Shown here: one piece after another, positions 11,070-20,131 of the stretch
Layout of the letters: every line of letters starts with the position of its first letter
Position numbering within the stretch: the first letter of the stretch is position 1
Origin: Hyaloperonospora brassicae
Taxonomy: Eukaryota; Oomycota; Peronosporomycetes; Peronosporales; Peronosporaceae
Assembly (NCBI GenBank): GCA_947650285.1
Contig: CANTFL010000090.1
Span: forward strand, 496,001-560,000
Reading direction: 5' to 3'
Length of the DNA: 64,000 bases
Program-made: the position numbers and the translations under genes
The notes under the pieces: generated by a model
Database searches by the model: none
Seen by the model: the letters and a program-made list of their open reading frames with translations, nothing else
What the model was told of the DNA's origin: nothing

Positions 11070-12093
11070 ATCAACATCAAGAGAATTCGCAAATCTCCTG
11101 AAGAAGGTGGCTCCCGACACACAATTTCTGTGTATCTCTGCACCTGGTGATGGGGTGTCTCTCATCACCTTGAAGTTAGTAGTGACAAAAGACTTGTCAC
11201 TTCGCGCCCTAGATGACTGTGGGGCGTCGAACAATTTTGTTCGTCGCCAGTCGCCAGAGGCAGGAAGTTTTAACTCCGTGGAGCGGGAGATCCCTCCAAC
11301 GAAGATGACGGTGCGCCTAGCGACAGGTGCATCGATCACTGTGAAGAAACGTGTAGTCGGAATCCACTACACGTTAAAAGGCGAACAGTACGATGATTAT
11401 TTCATCGTGCTTGACCTAGATGACAAGTTCGACGTCATCTTAGGGTTGCCTTGGCTCAAGAGATACGAGCCAAGGGTGAGTTGGCAGTATCGATCGTTTA
11501 CGATACCTGCTATTTGTTCCTCAGATAATCACCTGAAGAATATCTTGGAACGCCCACACTCACATGGGTGTACTACGAGCGAGTGCGATGGCCTCATTTG
11601 TGGTACGGTCATTAGCACGACTGTACAAGGACTAAGTGTAGATGATCACTACATCGTGGAGAAAGCTCACCCAGATCCTGTGGGAGTGATTTCCCAGGAG
11701 GTAATCGAGACACTGAATGTCTTGGTTAATGATGGATCAAGCGTAGGCGCTTACACGCTTGATCTGGTTGCGCCTCCGAAGTTAACTTCGGAGATAATTC
11801 AACTGCCGACGCCAGAACCGAAACGGTTCTTACGTGATCTGCGTAGTGGCAAAGTCAAGCAGATCTGTGTACTCGTCGCGGAGGACGAGTACGTTACCGA
11901 TATTCGATCGGCAACGGTGTTTACTGAGACCGAGAGGGTTCTCAGCAGTTCATCGATGGACGAAAGCGTCATCGATGAGAAGACTCGGATTGAGAGATAT
12001 GAATCTCAATCCTGGAAGTCGCTTCAGTCAAATCCTTTGTTTGAGGATTTGATCGAATTCAAGGATTTGTTCCCTGAATCCGTGCCTTGCTAG
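11033..12093 (+). CDS. GypA-1 aspartic protease region of pol
   Basis: This is the -1 frame relative to gag, open from before the slippery site to a TAG at 12091-12093. Near the start it has LRALDDCGASNNFVRR, the retropepsin active-site motif (Asp-Cys-Gly-Ala-Ser), and about 70 residues on the hydrophobic FDVILGLPWLKRY block that follows the flap in Gypsy proteases. A linker of about 200 residues leads towards RT. The protease would cleave Gag-Pol after assembly. The terminal TAG, just before LHKDKGTRHEIEL of the RT region, is present at the same place in GypA-2 and GypC. It is therefore either an old shared mutation (from CAG) or a readthrough codon. Confidence 0.85.
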
Positions 12094-13471
12094 TTGCATA
12101 AGGACAAAGGCACTCGACACGAGATCGAGCTCAAACCGGGCTCGAAATATTGTGTCATGAAGCAGTGGCCACTGCCTCGTGAACAAGTACTAGCGATCGA
12201 CAAGTTCTTTGCCGATCGCTTAGCAGCGGGCCATGTGAGGGAATCGACTTCCCCTCACAGCTCTCCGACCTTCTGTGTGCGAAAGGCCACAGGAGGATGG
12301 CGGATAGTGCACGCGTTCAACAAGTTGAATGCTGCAACGGTACCGGCTCAGACGCCGATACCGAGAAAGGACGTAATCATAGATGGTATGTCAAAGACAA
12401 ACCATTTTCTCGTCCATGGATCTGATGGATGGGTTCTATCAGATCCTCATGCGTGAACGGGACATCCAGTCCACAGCAGTAAGCACCCCCAGAGGGATGC
12501 TGTGGGAGTGGATAGTGATGCCACAGGGGCTGAGCAATGCCCCTGCAACATTCAACAGATGTGTCACAAATCTGTTGAGACCGGTGCGAGACCTCGCACC
12601 GAGTTACTTCGACGATGTGTTCATCCATAGTCAGGCTATGGACGGAAGGACGGACGTTGAAATTCATAGAACTCACGTTCGTCAAGTCCTTTAACTTATG
12701 CGCAAGCAAAAGTTTTATGCCAACCTCAAGAAGCGTACATTCGCGGCTAGCGAAATTTTACTTCTTGGGTGCATCGTGCGTGAACACGGCGTCCGCCCTG
12801 ATCCCGAAAAGATCAAGGTGATCACCAACTGGCCAGTGCCAGTCGATGTCAAGGGACTAAGGAAGTTCCTTGGCTTAGCGGCGTACTTGCATAAGTACTC
12901 GCGCGACTACGCCGAGATGACTGTTCATCTTTCTTGCTTGCTCAAGAAAAATGTTAAGTGGTTATGGAACGCTGAGTGCCAGCGTTCCTTTGAGGGTATA
13001 AAGCAAATCTCGATGTAATCGCCGATCTTGGCGATTGCAGATCAGGACAGACCATTTCATGTGGTCGGTGACGCCAGCGATTTTGCTATCGGCTGTGCGT
13101 TAATGCAGTTCGATGCAGATGGCGTGGAGAGCGTCATATGTTATCAGTCGCGTCAGCTGCAAGCAGCTGAGCGTAATTACCCAGTGCATGACAAGGAACT
13201 CATTGCCATGAAGTATGCACTGGTTAAGTTCCGGGTCTATCTCTTGGGAGATAGACCGTTTGTTGTCTATACGGACCATGCGTCATTACGCACGGCCGTA
13301 AACAGCCTACACCTCTCGCAAAGAATGGCGAGGTGGCTTTCTTTCTTCGTGGAATACGACTTCTCCGTGGAGTAGAAACCAGGACGACTCAATGTCGTCG
13401 CTGATGCGCTTTCGCGCCGGCCCGATTTCGAGCCGATCGCACAATCCAAAAGTGAGGATAAACCCACTGTT
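12094..13471 (+). pseudogene. GypA-1 reverse transcriptase and RNase H, broken
   Basis: Reading on from the protease: the RT fingers (WPLPREQVLAIDKFFADRL, then SPTFCVRKATGGWRIVHAFN), a 1-nt insertion near 12394 relative to GypC, motif A with Asp (FSSMDLMDGFYQI), motif B (MPQGLSNAPATF) and the catalytic YFDD box at about 12606. Stops follow at 12692 (TAA) and 13016 (TAA), where GypC has CAA. RNase H starts near 13040 with VVGDASDFAIGCALMQF and includes YPVHDKELIAMKYAL and YTDHASLRT. A TAG at 13373-13375 is shared with GypC. Together these domains would copy element RNA into DNA. This copy cannot do so by itself. Confidence 0.9.
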
Positions 13472-15260
13472 GTGACACTGACAGCCAGTGTTCCGTCGTC
13501 AAGCTTAATTGACGACGTACGAAACGCATACGCAGAAGATAAGGATCTTCTGCGATTAATGGATCATCTGGTGAATCCATCCAGTAAATCCATGAGGGAT
13601 TTACCAGCTTTGTACCGATCCTCATCGGATAGGTACACAACGCGTAACGGACTGTTATATTATACAGCCGTTGACGGTGACACGCCTCGTGTCGTCGTAC
13701 CCGCTCATCATGATCTGCGTTTACGCATCATGTATGAGTGTCACGATGCCCCAACAGGCGGCCATCGTGGTAGAGAAAATACTTACCTCACGGTTAGTCG
13801 TGACTTTACTGGCCACGCCAGTATCAGTTTGTCCGCAAGTACATACGTGCTTGCGAGGTCTGTCAACGGGTGAAGCCTAGTCCTTTATCCCGTGCGCCAT
13901 CGCAGCCTCTGCCTGTTCCGACAGAGTGCTGGCAGTCCGTTTCAATGGACTTCGTCTTCGGTTTTCCCGAAGACGCTCACAAGAATAATGGTATTCTTGT
14001 GTATGTGGATCGTTTAAGCAAGATGGTACATCTTGCTGCAGTCCCAGAATCGATCAACGCCCACGGCTGTGCGCGTGTCTTTCTAGACACGGTCTTTAGA
14101 CCCCACGGGTTACCCCATGAACTCGTATCCGACCGGGACCCTCGGTTCACGGCGGCGTTTTGGCAATCCGTGTTCCGCACATCGGAAAACAGTTGAAGAT
14201 GAAAACCTCTGATCATCCTGAAACAGATGGTCAGACTGAACGGGCTAACCGTGTCCTCGAATAAATTCTTTTTGGATACGTCCACTCCTTTTCACATTGG
14301 AGTGAGTTCTTGCCGATGGTTGAGTTTGCCTTCAACAACTCCGTGCATGCGTCCACAACGCATACACCGTTCCAAGTGAATGGCTAACGCCACCCACGTA
14401 TTCCCGCCCTCATACAGAGTTACTCTGAGTTAAGATGGGGGAGGGACTCGCTCGAGCAAAAACCGTTTGGCTCTTGCTCATCACGTATCACCGCTCACGT
14501 CGATACGTTTGATGCCGATGTCGACAACGTCGACATCGAGGAAATCGAGCTTAGCAGTAGCGATGAGGCTGCTGCTACATCAGACAACGATGACGATGCT
14601 GGTATATTCAGCATCGTCAATGATTATTCCAGCGAGGAAGAAGACACCCTCGTTGAAGAAGAGAACAATCTCTTAGCAGTGCGTACGAAGCGCACTGTAA
14701 TTAGAAAAAAAGAGTCAGCAGAGAACTTTCTGCTGACTCGAGAAGCGGTAGTCCGTTTTGTTCAGGACGCCATCGCAAATGCGGTGGACCGCCAGAAACG
14801 GAACGCAGACAAGAATGGAAGAGCAAATGTTCTTTTATTTAAAGTGAACGACCTAGTACTACTGTCTACGGTAAACTTACCTGGACATGCAGTCACTAGT
14901 GTCGGCAGTAGTAAACTACTACCGAAGTACATTGGTCCCTTTCGTGTGTTGCATCGCAAGGGCAATGCATACACACTTCAATTGCCACGTAAGATGCGCA
15001 CGCATCCTACGTTGTACGTGGGGCGACTCAGGCCGTACTGTCAGTACGAGCCTTCTTCTTCCGATGAAGATAGCCCCCACGTTCAAGAACATCCATCAAG
15101 TTCTTGCGTTCGCGCTCCAGACGATCCGTCTGGTCGCGCAGATACGATACCTCGGAACTTAACCGAGATATCTCCCCGCGGGCTGTTGCCAGCTTGCCAA
15201 AGAAGGAGCGGACGTCGCTCTCCAACCGGTCCGTCTGGTCGCGTAAATAAGAGAACTTAG
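13472..15260 (+). pseudogene. GypA-1 integrase with acidic insert and GPF module, broken
   Basis: The zinc-binding N-terminus (YECHDAPTGGHRG, later ACEVCQRVK) is split by a frameshift near 13.8 kb. The catalytic core then reads SMDFVFGFPED, LVSDRDPRFTAAFW and, after a second break near 14.19 kb, DGQTERANRVLE. These supply the D, D and E of the DDE triad, followed by TAA. After about 14.48 kb comes an acidic Asp/Glu/Ser-rich stretch, and then (14679-15260) a C-terminal domain with SSKLLPKYIGPFRVL, the GPY/F module of Gypsy integrases, ending in PTLYVGRLRPYCQYE. The frame stops at 15258. Integrase would insert the cDNA into the host genome. Confidence 0.88.
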
Positions 15261-15558
15261 AACGCAACTGAGAGATCTCTCCGCAAGATGTCGCCAGCTC
15301 GCCAAAGAAGGAGCGGACGTCGCGCTCGACCTGCAGCTGTGCGACCGAATACTCATCGCGGTCCTTCGCACGGTTCACCTCGTTATCTTTGCGGTACTTT
15401 CGCCAATAGTCAGTCAGAGCATAACGTCTGTCCATCTCGTTCTCTAAATCATCGCGCAATTCAATAATTGCGCGTTCCATCTCGTAAGGGTCGAGATGGT
15501 GAGCAGAATTATCTGGAGGAGGTCTTTCCTCCTCCGCCACATCCTTTGGTGGACTCAC
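15028..15558 (-). CDS. Antisense ORF B of GypA-1: coiled-coil protein
   Basis: An open frame of 176 codons lies on the strand opposite pol, between the integrase end and the chromodomain. From the GTG at 15558 it reads PDNSAHHLDPYEMERAIIEL and continues into a long charged heptad region. An internal duplication of about 34 residues is visible, beginning VRSFFGELATSCGEISQL and VRSFFGKLATARGEISRL. The first ATG is at about 15481. The same protein is encoded antisense in GypC (62095-62447), recognisable despite three stops (HHLDPYEM, RDRRY, ERDVRS, ELATS, LLERERK), and intact in GypA-2. I know no family for it. Conservation across diverged elements argues that it is, or recently was, a real gene, perhaps an exon of antisense ORF A. 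Transcription would have to start in or near the 3' LTR. Confidence 0.6.
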   Translation of the reverse strand: MSPPKDVAEEERPPPDNSAHHLDPYEMERAIIELRDDLENEMDRRYALTDYWRKYRKDNEVNRAKDRDEYSVAQLQVERDVRSFFGELATSCGEISQLRSKFSYLRDQTDRLESDVRSFFGKLATARGEISRLSSEVSYLRDQTDRLERERKNLMDVLERGGYLHRKKKARTDSTA

Positions 15559-15776
15559 ACGGTGGTCAACGCTTTCTAGTGGAGCTTATCTTGAACCACA
15601 GTGACGATTCAGGATCAAGGACGAGTTACCTCGTCCAGTGGAGGGGGTATCCGCCCTCGAGGAACAGCTGGGAGTCCTGCTCCCAGCTGATGATGGATGT
15701 TGAAGGTCTCGTTCACCAATATGACGAGACTCATCCGATTGGTCCGAGAAACCCATCGGTAAATACACTCTTTTAG
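15468..15776 (+). CDS. Chromodomain ORF of GypA-1
   Basis: Within this frame, from about 15560, the sequence GGQRFLVELILNHSDDSGSR continues as TSYLVQWRGYPPSRNSWES, the layout of a chromodomain (beta strand, then YLVQWRGY and the NSWES helix start). In chromoviruses such a domain sits at the integrase C-terminus and steers insertion to marked chromatin. Here it is cut off from integrase by about 300 bp that are closed in the sense frame but open on the antisense strand. GypC has the same domain (62466-62642) with one stop. Joining to integrase would need splicing or another expression route; I cannot show which. Confidence 0.75.
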   Translation: MRVPSRKGRDGEQNYLEEVFPPPPHPLVDSHGGQRFLVELILNHSDDSGSRTSYLVQWRGYPPSRNSWESCSQLMMDVEGLVHQYDETHPIGPRNPSVNTLF

Positions 15777-16735
15777 CGTTTGTAGACGGATTGCAAGTTT
15801 GCAATAGCGTCCCGCATCTCAGCCGAGATGTGCGCCCTTCCCCAGGGCGAACTTAGGAAATACACGTCCCTATGTGCACGCTGCGAGTTGTCAACACAGC
15901 TCGGCTAAGGATCTCCCGAAGTGAGGCAAGGAATGTCCGACTCACTTGAAAAACGATGCAACCGGTACCTGGCACCGGTTGGCGTTCGCTTTTCGAACCT
16001 GAGGCGTGTCGCCTCAAGTTTTTGGAGCCATCCTTCTCGTCCAAAATTGTTGACATTTTGGACGAACGCATTCCACGCAGCCAAAAGCGAGGCTTTGTCA
16101 CGCTTTTAGTTACCATTATACCATCGATGCCTAAGGAAGGTATCGAGATAGAAGTCTTCTTCAGCGCGAAAGTTGCTCGCGCTGGGATTCAAGCCGTGAA
16201 GCTTAGTGGCATCGAATAAGGGTATTCGATGGTGTTGGCTTGTCTCGTGAGACAAGCTATTGATGAGCCGTCTGGGCAAACGCCACGGCTTCAGCTCATC
16301 ACGCTTCAATGTGGTACCTGTTTTGGTACCACGGCTTTCAGAATGACGATGGCTCTCGCCATCGTCATTGCGCTCGTGCGGGGAAGCACGAGTTGATGCT
16401 GGTGAGGCATAGTATTCCTCACAATAAACTTCATCATCACTGCAGAACAGACTATGCTGCAACTCACGAGTCCGTTCGTTCGACAGTGCACTTGACGAGC
16501 GATGATGCACCGCTGGTTATCGGGATGCCTCTGGAAGATGCGCGAGTCATGCACGTCTGACTCGTCAGAAATGATGACCTCATTTACAAGGTCATCATGT
16601 GCACGTGGTGCGATAACGCGTGCGTCTGCAGAACCTTCTGCTGCAGACGGAGGCCAAGCAGCAGATGACAAAGCTTCTGCCGCAGAGGCTGGTACAGCAG
16701 CAGGCTGTGTGTTCTTCGAATCACCTCGCATATAT
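15773..16735 (-). pseudogene. Antisense ORF A of GypA-1: unknown conserved protein, interrupted
   Basis: The antisense strand, starting at an ATG near 16735 just inside the 3' LTR, encodes an Ala-rich N-terminus (MRGDSKN...), an acidic patch, a basic patch (KRDELKPWRLPRRLINSL) and a conserved core: IPLF-x3-K-x-x-GL-x2-SA, then E-x-DFYLDTFLRHRWY, AWNAFVQN and GARYRLHR. Breaks are a frameshift near 16.49 kb and stops after the core. GypC encodes the same core on its antisense strand: 20 of 37 aligned residues are identical around IPLF to RHRW. The sense-strand frame over the same stretch is less similar. I do not recognise a family. Its position suggests expression from antisense promoter activity of the 3' LTR. 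Confidence 0.6.
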
Positions 16736-16856
16736 ATGTTAACTATGCAAGGCAAGGTCAGGAGTGAGTGGGTCTGACCAAACAAGTGCTCCCTGTACCT
16801 CTGGTATACAACGGGTGGCCACCAAGTTTTCGATAGTCACACGGTTACTGTCAGAT

Positions 16857-16869
16857 AAGGAAGGGGTGA
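16857..16869 (+). promoter_or_regulatory. Polypurine tract of GypA-1
   Basis: The purine-rich run AAGGAAGGGGTGA directly abuts the 3' LTR, as expected for the plus-strand primer. The same place holds GAGGGAGGAGTGA in GypC and AAGGTGGGGGTGA in GypA-2. Confidence 0.75.
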
Positions 16870-17312
16870 TGTCACGGGGTAGCCCGTTACATGAGATTGT
16901 CATTTAAAACAATCTGACAATGAAGAATATTACGTCGAGCATTTTTTTAACAATATCACAAGACATGGTGATATTGTTTTGATGACCGAAGGGTCTACTT
17001 TTTGGCTGATATCGTGATGATATCAACCCACCATTCGCTGCTAGACGCGCGCAATGGGTGGTGAGTAGACGTCATCATACATACAGTTATATTAGTATAA
17101 TTAAGTCAGGACAACAGAGATACAAGGAGTTATAGGACTTAATTATATTAATATAGTTTACTTTTACCAACAGACTAGTCTAAATACTTAGTCTCCTTTC
17201 CTTCCGCTGTGTTTTATCTAAAACACCTAGCAGGGCACTGTCGACCACTGTCGTCAGTGGAAGTATACTCCGTACTGGTCAACCAGTACGTAGTCAACAG
17301 TGCCCCGTTACA
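16870..17312 (+). repeat. 3' LTR of GypA-1
   Basis: 443 bp, close copy of 9434-9875. It starts TGTCACGGGG rather than TGTAACGGGG and carries a few substitutions, including a short block near 17.2 kb (GTTTTATCTAAAAC) that is shared with the 5' LTR of GypA-2. Confidence 0.95.
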
Positions 17313-18187
17313 GTGGAGCAGCAAGGACCGTTCATAATCAACAATTGGGGTGGCAACGGTGGTCAGGGCGGTGCGCCTGGGTTCGGCGGTTTTACTAAAC
17401 CAGACCATGTCGGAGGCTTTGGTTCTATAAAGTGCGGTTTGGTCAAGAACGTATATGGCCCTGTGGGTCTGAATACGCCCGTAACCTCGCACCTTCTCCG
17501 ACGGGAGCTAACATACCTGTGGGCACTAGTTCGCCCAATGCCAAACCAGGTAGCCACGTTATTTACATGGGGACAAGGTCGCTACAGTACGCACCCACCT
17601 TGTGCCGCTATAGGCGGCCAATACCGTACCTTCCCCAATCTTTCCAACAATCACCGCAGTAAGAGTACTCTAGCCCGATCAAGTACGAGAACGACGAGCC
17701 CCCGAGTGACGACGAATGAAATGGAACCGTCGACGAGCGACAGATGTTAGCTTCGGCTAATTTTGATGGCATTCCCGGGTCACCAGCTCAATGCCTGGGG
17801 CTCGACGCGTCTAGCCAAAAGCACGATACACGATTACTGCTACTTGTCGATCAAGTTGTACTTCCACTCGTCGTGCATCGGGCCAGAGAGACTACAGCAG
17901 CAGCAGACTCCTCCAGCCCAATCCTCAGTGGATAAAGCACCGCAATATCAACAAATTTGCGCGAATGTCAAAATGGATCTGCTTAAGGTCTCAATTAGCG
18001 CGCCCGCAGCTTCAAAAGGCCCCTTTGCGTTCCAGTAGCCACTGTCGTCACTACAACACCAACACCAGCAGCCAATGGCACCGCTTAAGACGAAACAAAT
18101 GCAACAGCCAAGGTTTAACGCAGAACTCTTTGGAATGGGCCCACCGCCTTCACCCGCGCGTATCCCCGAAGCCATAATGCCAGCTGC
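17313..18187 (+). pseudogene. Fragment of a Gln/Pro-rich host-like gene, disrupted
   Basis: This spacer-only DNA has no copy in either arm. The first frame (about 17313-17540) is Gly/Asn-rich (NNWGGNGGQGGAPGFGGFTK). After frame changes, a second block from about 17880 is Gln/Pro/Ser-rich (LQQQQTPPAQSSVDKAPQYQ), contains one TAG at 18036 where CAG is likely, and continues (MAPLKTKQMQQPRFNAELFG) to a TAA near 18201. Low-complexity composition of this kind is common in transcription or RNA-processing proteins, but I cannot name the gene. It looks like a cellular coding sequence trapped and broken between the repeats. Confidence 0.35.
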
Positions 18188-18549
18188 TTCTATCGATCCC
18201 TAACAGTATAATGCCAGCCTTTATTAAGGTTGCAAAACAAGATGATCTAAGAGATGCAAGACGGGAGCTAATAGCTATTTCGTAAGTAAACATTATGCAA
18301 AAATAGAGCCAAAAATATGTAACAAAACCCACTTGCTGTCTTACTTGCTGCCTCACTTGCTGCCATTGTCTGATTTATTTGCTGTTGTCTCGTCTCTCCC
18401 TAGCAATCAAGCAGATTCCTATTCCATGTTGCGGTTAATTAGAATGAGGCTAACACTATTTCGTGTGTTCTTATACTTGAGTTAAGTATAGTACTGGTTT
18501 ATGGGACTGTTGTACATTTTTGGTACTGGTATTGAGATTTAAGCAAAGA
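18188..18549. other. Non-coding DNA in the spacer
   Basis: Nothing recognisable between the pseudogene and the third R copy. Confidence 0.4.
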
Positions 18550-19511
18550 CAAACAGGCCCACGTAGCGCGTGGACTGCAACTTCGAGCACAGACTGTGTG
18601 CTGTTCGGAACGGACTGTCCACTGGACGTCGCAGGTCACTGAGGTACCAAACTTCACCTTGTAAAAGGACCACTTGAGCTGACGAACGATCAGCGATCGC
18701 CACAGACTTCGAATCGCGTGAAGCTCCAAGAAATGCGCCGCGTGCCGCACCACAGCTGTTCGCCATCGCAGACGCTGCGGTCAAAACTACGGCACTTTGT
18801 TGTCGAGTCCTTTTTTTAGACCTGTGAGCGACACGTCAGCCAATGGTTCACCGAAGAGCTCGTCGTCCTGCAGCAATCGATCGACTGGTTCGGAAGATCG
18901 TACGCAGTGGATGTCAATGCATGGAACGGGCACAACGCGGTCGTCGGCTGTTTCGAACGGAGGGATTGGGCTCGAGCAGCTGCAGAGCGTGCGGAGTGAC
19001 AGGGCGAGTGAGTGGCTGTAAACCACAAAGAGGGGCACGTAATTCGACGGTGTTGAAAAAGGAGCAACAGCGATCGAGGATGAGGTCGACAGTATAGTCG
19101 AGAGAGTGTGTGGACGGCTCGCCGCATGTAGGACGATGCGCCTGACATGTTTTGTCACTTGTAGAACAAGTGAGGCTTTGGCCGTCGAATTGCACAGTGG
19201 GAGGAGGGATATTGTTTTATCGCTAGTGGACGGTCGAAATGTGGATTTCGTTGCTAGGTTCATTGTTGCGGTAAAAGAAATAGGAAGAGTGGGAAGTGGG
19301 TAGTGGCATTGGTAGTAGTAGTAGTGCTTGAAGTAGTTGTAGTAGTAGCAGCGATAGTCGTAATAGTAGTAGTCGTAATTCTAGTAGTAGCAAAATTGGT
19401 AGTAGTAAAGTAGTAGTCGTAGTCGTGATTGTTGTAGTAGACGTAAAGGTCTTGTAATAATTGTTGTAGTAGAAGTAGTCGAAGAATTTGTAGTACTCAA
19501 AGTCATTTATT

Positions 19512-19583
<72 letters not shown>

Positions 19584-19598
19584 ATCTTACCACGTTGG
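18550..19598 (+). repeat. Third, partial copy of unit R (direct)
   Basis: Matches 7804-8837 at an offset of 10746, with few differences (for example AGCTCCAAG against AGCCCCAAG), up to the expanded microsatellite. It ends with CACGTTGG; the next bases, AGATC, abut the divergent LTR. Unit R reads AGATCT a little further on, so the LTR probably inserted into this copy. Confidence 0.92.
19310..19585 (+). repeat. Expanded GTA microsatellite in the third R copy
   Basis: The terminal pure run is about 24 units (about 19512-19583) against 11 in both arms. Confidence 0.9.
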
Positions 19599-19603
19599 AG
19601 ATC

Positions 19604-19997
19604 TGTAACGGAGTAGACCCTTGCGTGAACTTAACGCAAGGGTTCGGGTGTCCGACAGATGTACACGAGGCGAACGAGGAAGCTTAGGATAAGGAGAATT
19701 TTAAAAACTGTTTAATTAATGTGATTAAGTCTTTTTGCTACTGTCTCTTTGTTTAACTTAACTTAATTATGCTAATATAACCGAGTGTATGGTGACTTCT
19801 CGTCACCACTCATTGCGCGAGTCCTGCGGCGATTGGTGGGTTGATCTCATCACGATATCAACCAATGAGCAGACCCTTTGTTCGCTTCACCAATATCACC
19901 ATTATCGGTGAGATTGTTCAAAGAATATTCACTTAATATTCTGTGTTGTCACTTTTTTTTGAAGTGACACTTCCAAGTAACGGGCTGCCCCTATAAA
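19604..19997 (-). repeat. 3' LTR of GypA-2 (divergent GypB type)
   Basis: 394 bp. In element orientation it begins TTTATAGGGGCAGCCCGTTAC, related to the GypA start, and ends in a CCCTTGCG...CGCAAGGG hairpin and CTCCGTTACA. That end resembles the GypC LTR more than GypA. A purine tract abuts it at 19998-20010. Confidence 0.85.
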
Positions 19998-20131
19998 TCA
20001 CCCCCACCTTAAGTGATAGTCACCGTGTGACTATCGATAATTATGGCGACCATTCTTTGGGCGTCATTGGGACAGGGAGCACTTGTTGGGTCAGTTCCGT
20101 GTATATCTCAACCTGACCTCGCATAGTTAAC

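Larger units (their letters stand above)
7107..16488 (+). repeat. Left arm of a 9.4-kb inverted duplication
   Basis: Positions x in this arm match, reverse-complemented, positions 36870-x or 36871-x on the right; one 1-bp length difference lies between 9163 and 9863. Open frames on both sides pair off almost exactly, for example 9863-10495 with 26375-27007 and 14679-15260 with 21610-22191. Over the coding parts only about a dozen residue differences appear. Identity stops at 7107 on the outside (right partner 38581) and at 16488 on the inside (right partner 20382). The arm contains an R unit (7107-9433) and GypA-1 from its 5' LTR to near its 3' end. This arm has no LINE, so it preserves the uninterrupted arrangement. 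Confidence 0.95.
9434..17312 (+). mobile_element. GypA-1: Gypsy/chromovirus-like LTR retrotransposon, full length but with broken pol
   Basis: Two LTRs of 442 and 443 bp (9434-9875, 16870-17312) with TG...CA-type ends flank a PBS, gag, a frameshift signal, protease, RT-RNase H, integrase, chromodomain and polypurine tract. The order PR-RT-RH-IN is that of Gypsy (Metaviridae). The two LTRs differ at several sites (for example TGTAAC against TGTCAC at the start), roughly 1-2 percent, which suggests a fairly recent insertion. Two antisense frames occupy 15028-16735. The sense genes carry several stops and frameshifts, so this copy cannot encode a full Gag-Pol. The element is unusually rich in short hairpins throughout. 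Confidence 0.95.

Noticed and set aside
10749..11339. 196-codon minus-strand ORF opposite gag/protease, also open in GypA-2 and GypC (57469-58020)
   Set aside because: Unlike the 3' antisense ORFs, its protein is much less conserved between GypA and GypC than the sense gag and protease over the same bases, so I take it as a shadow.
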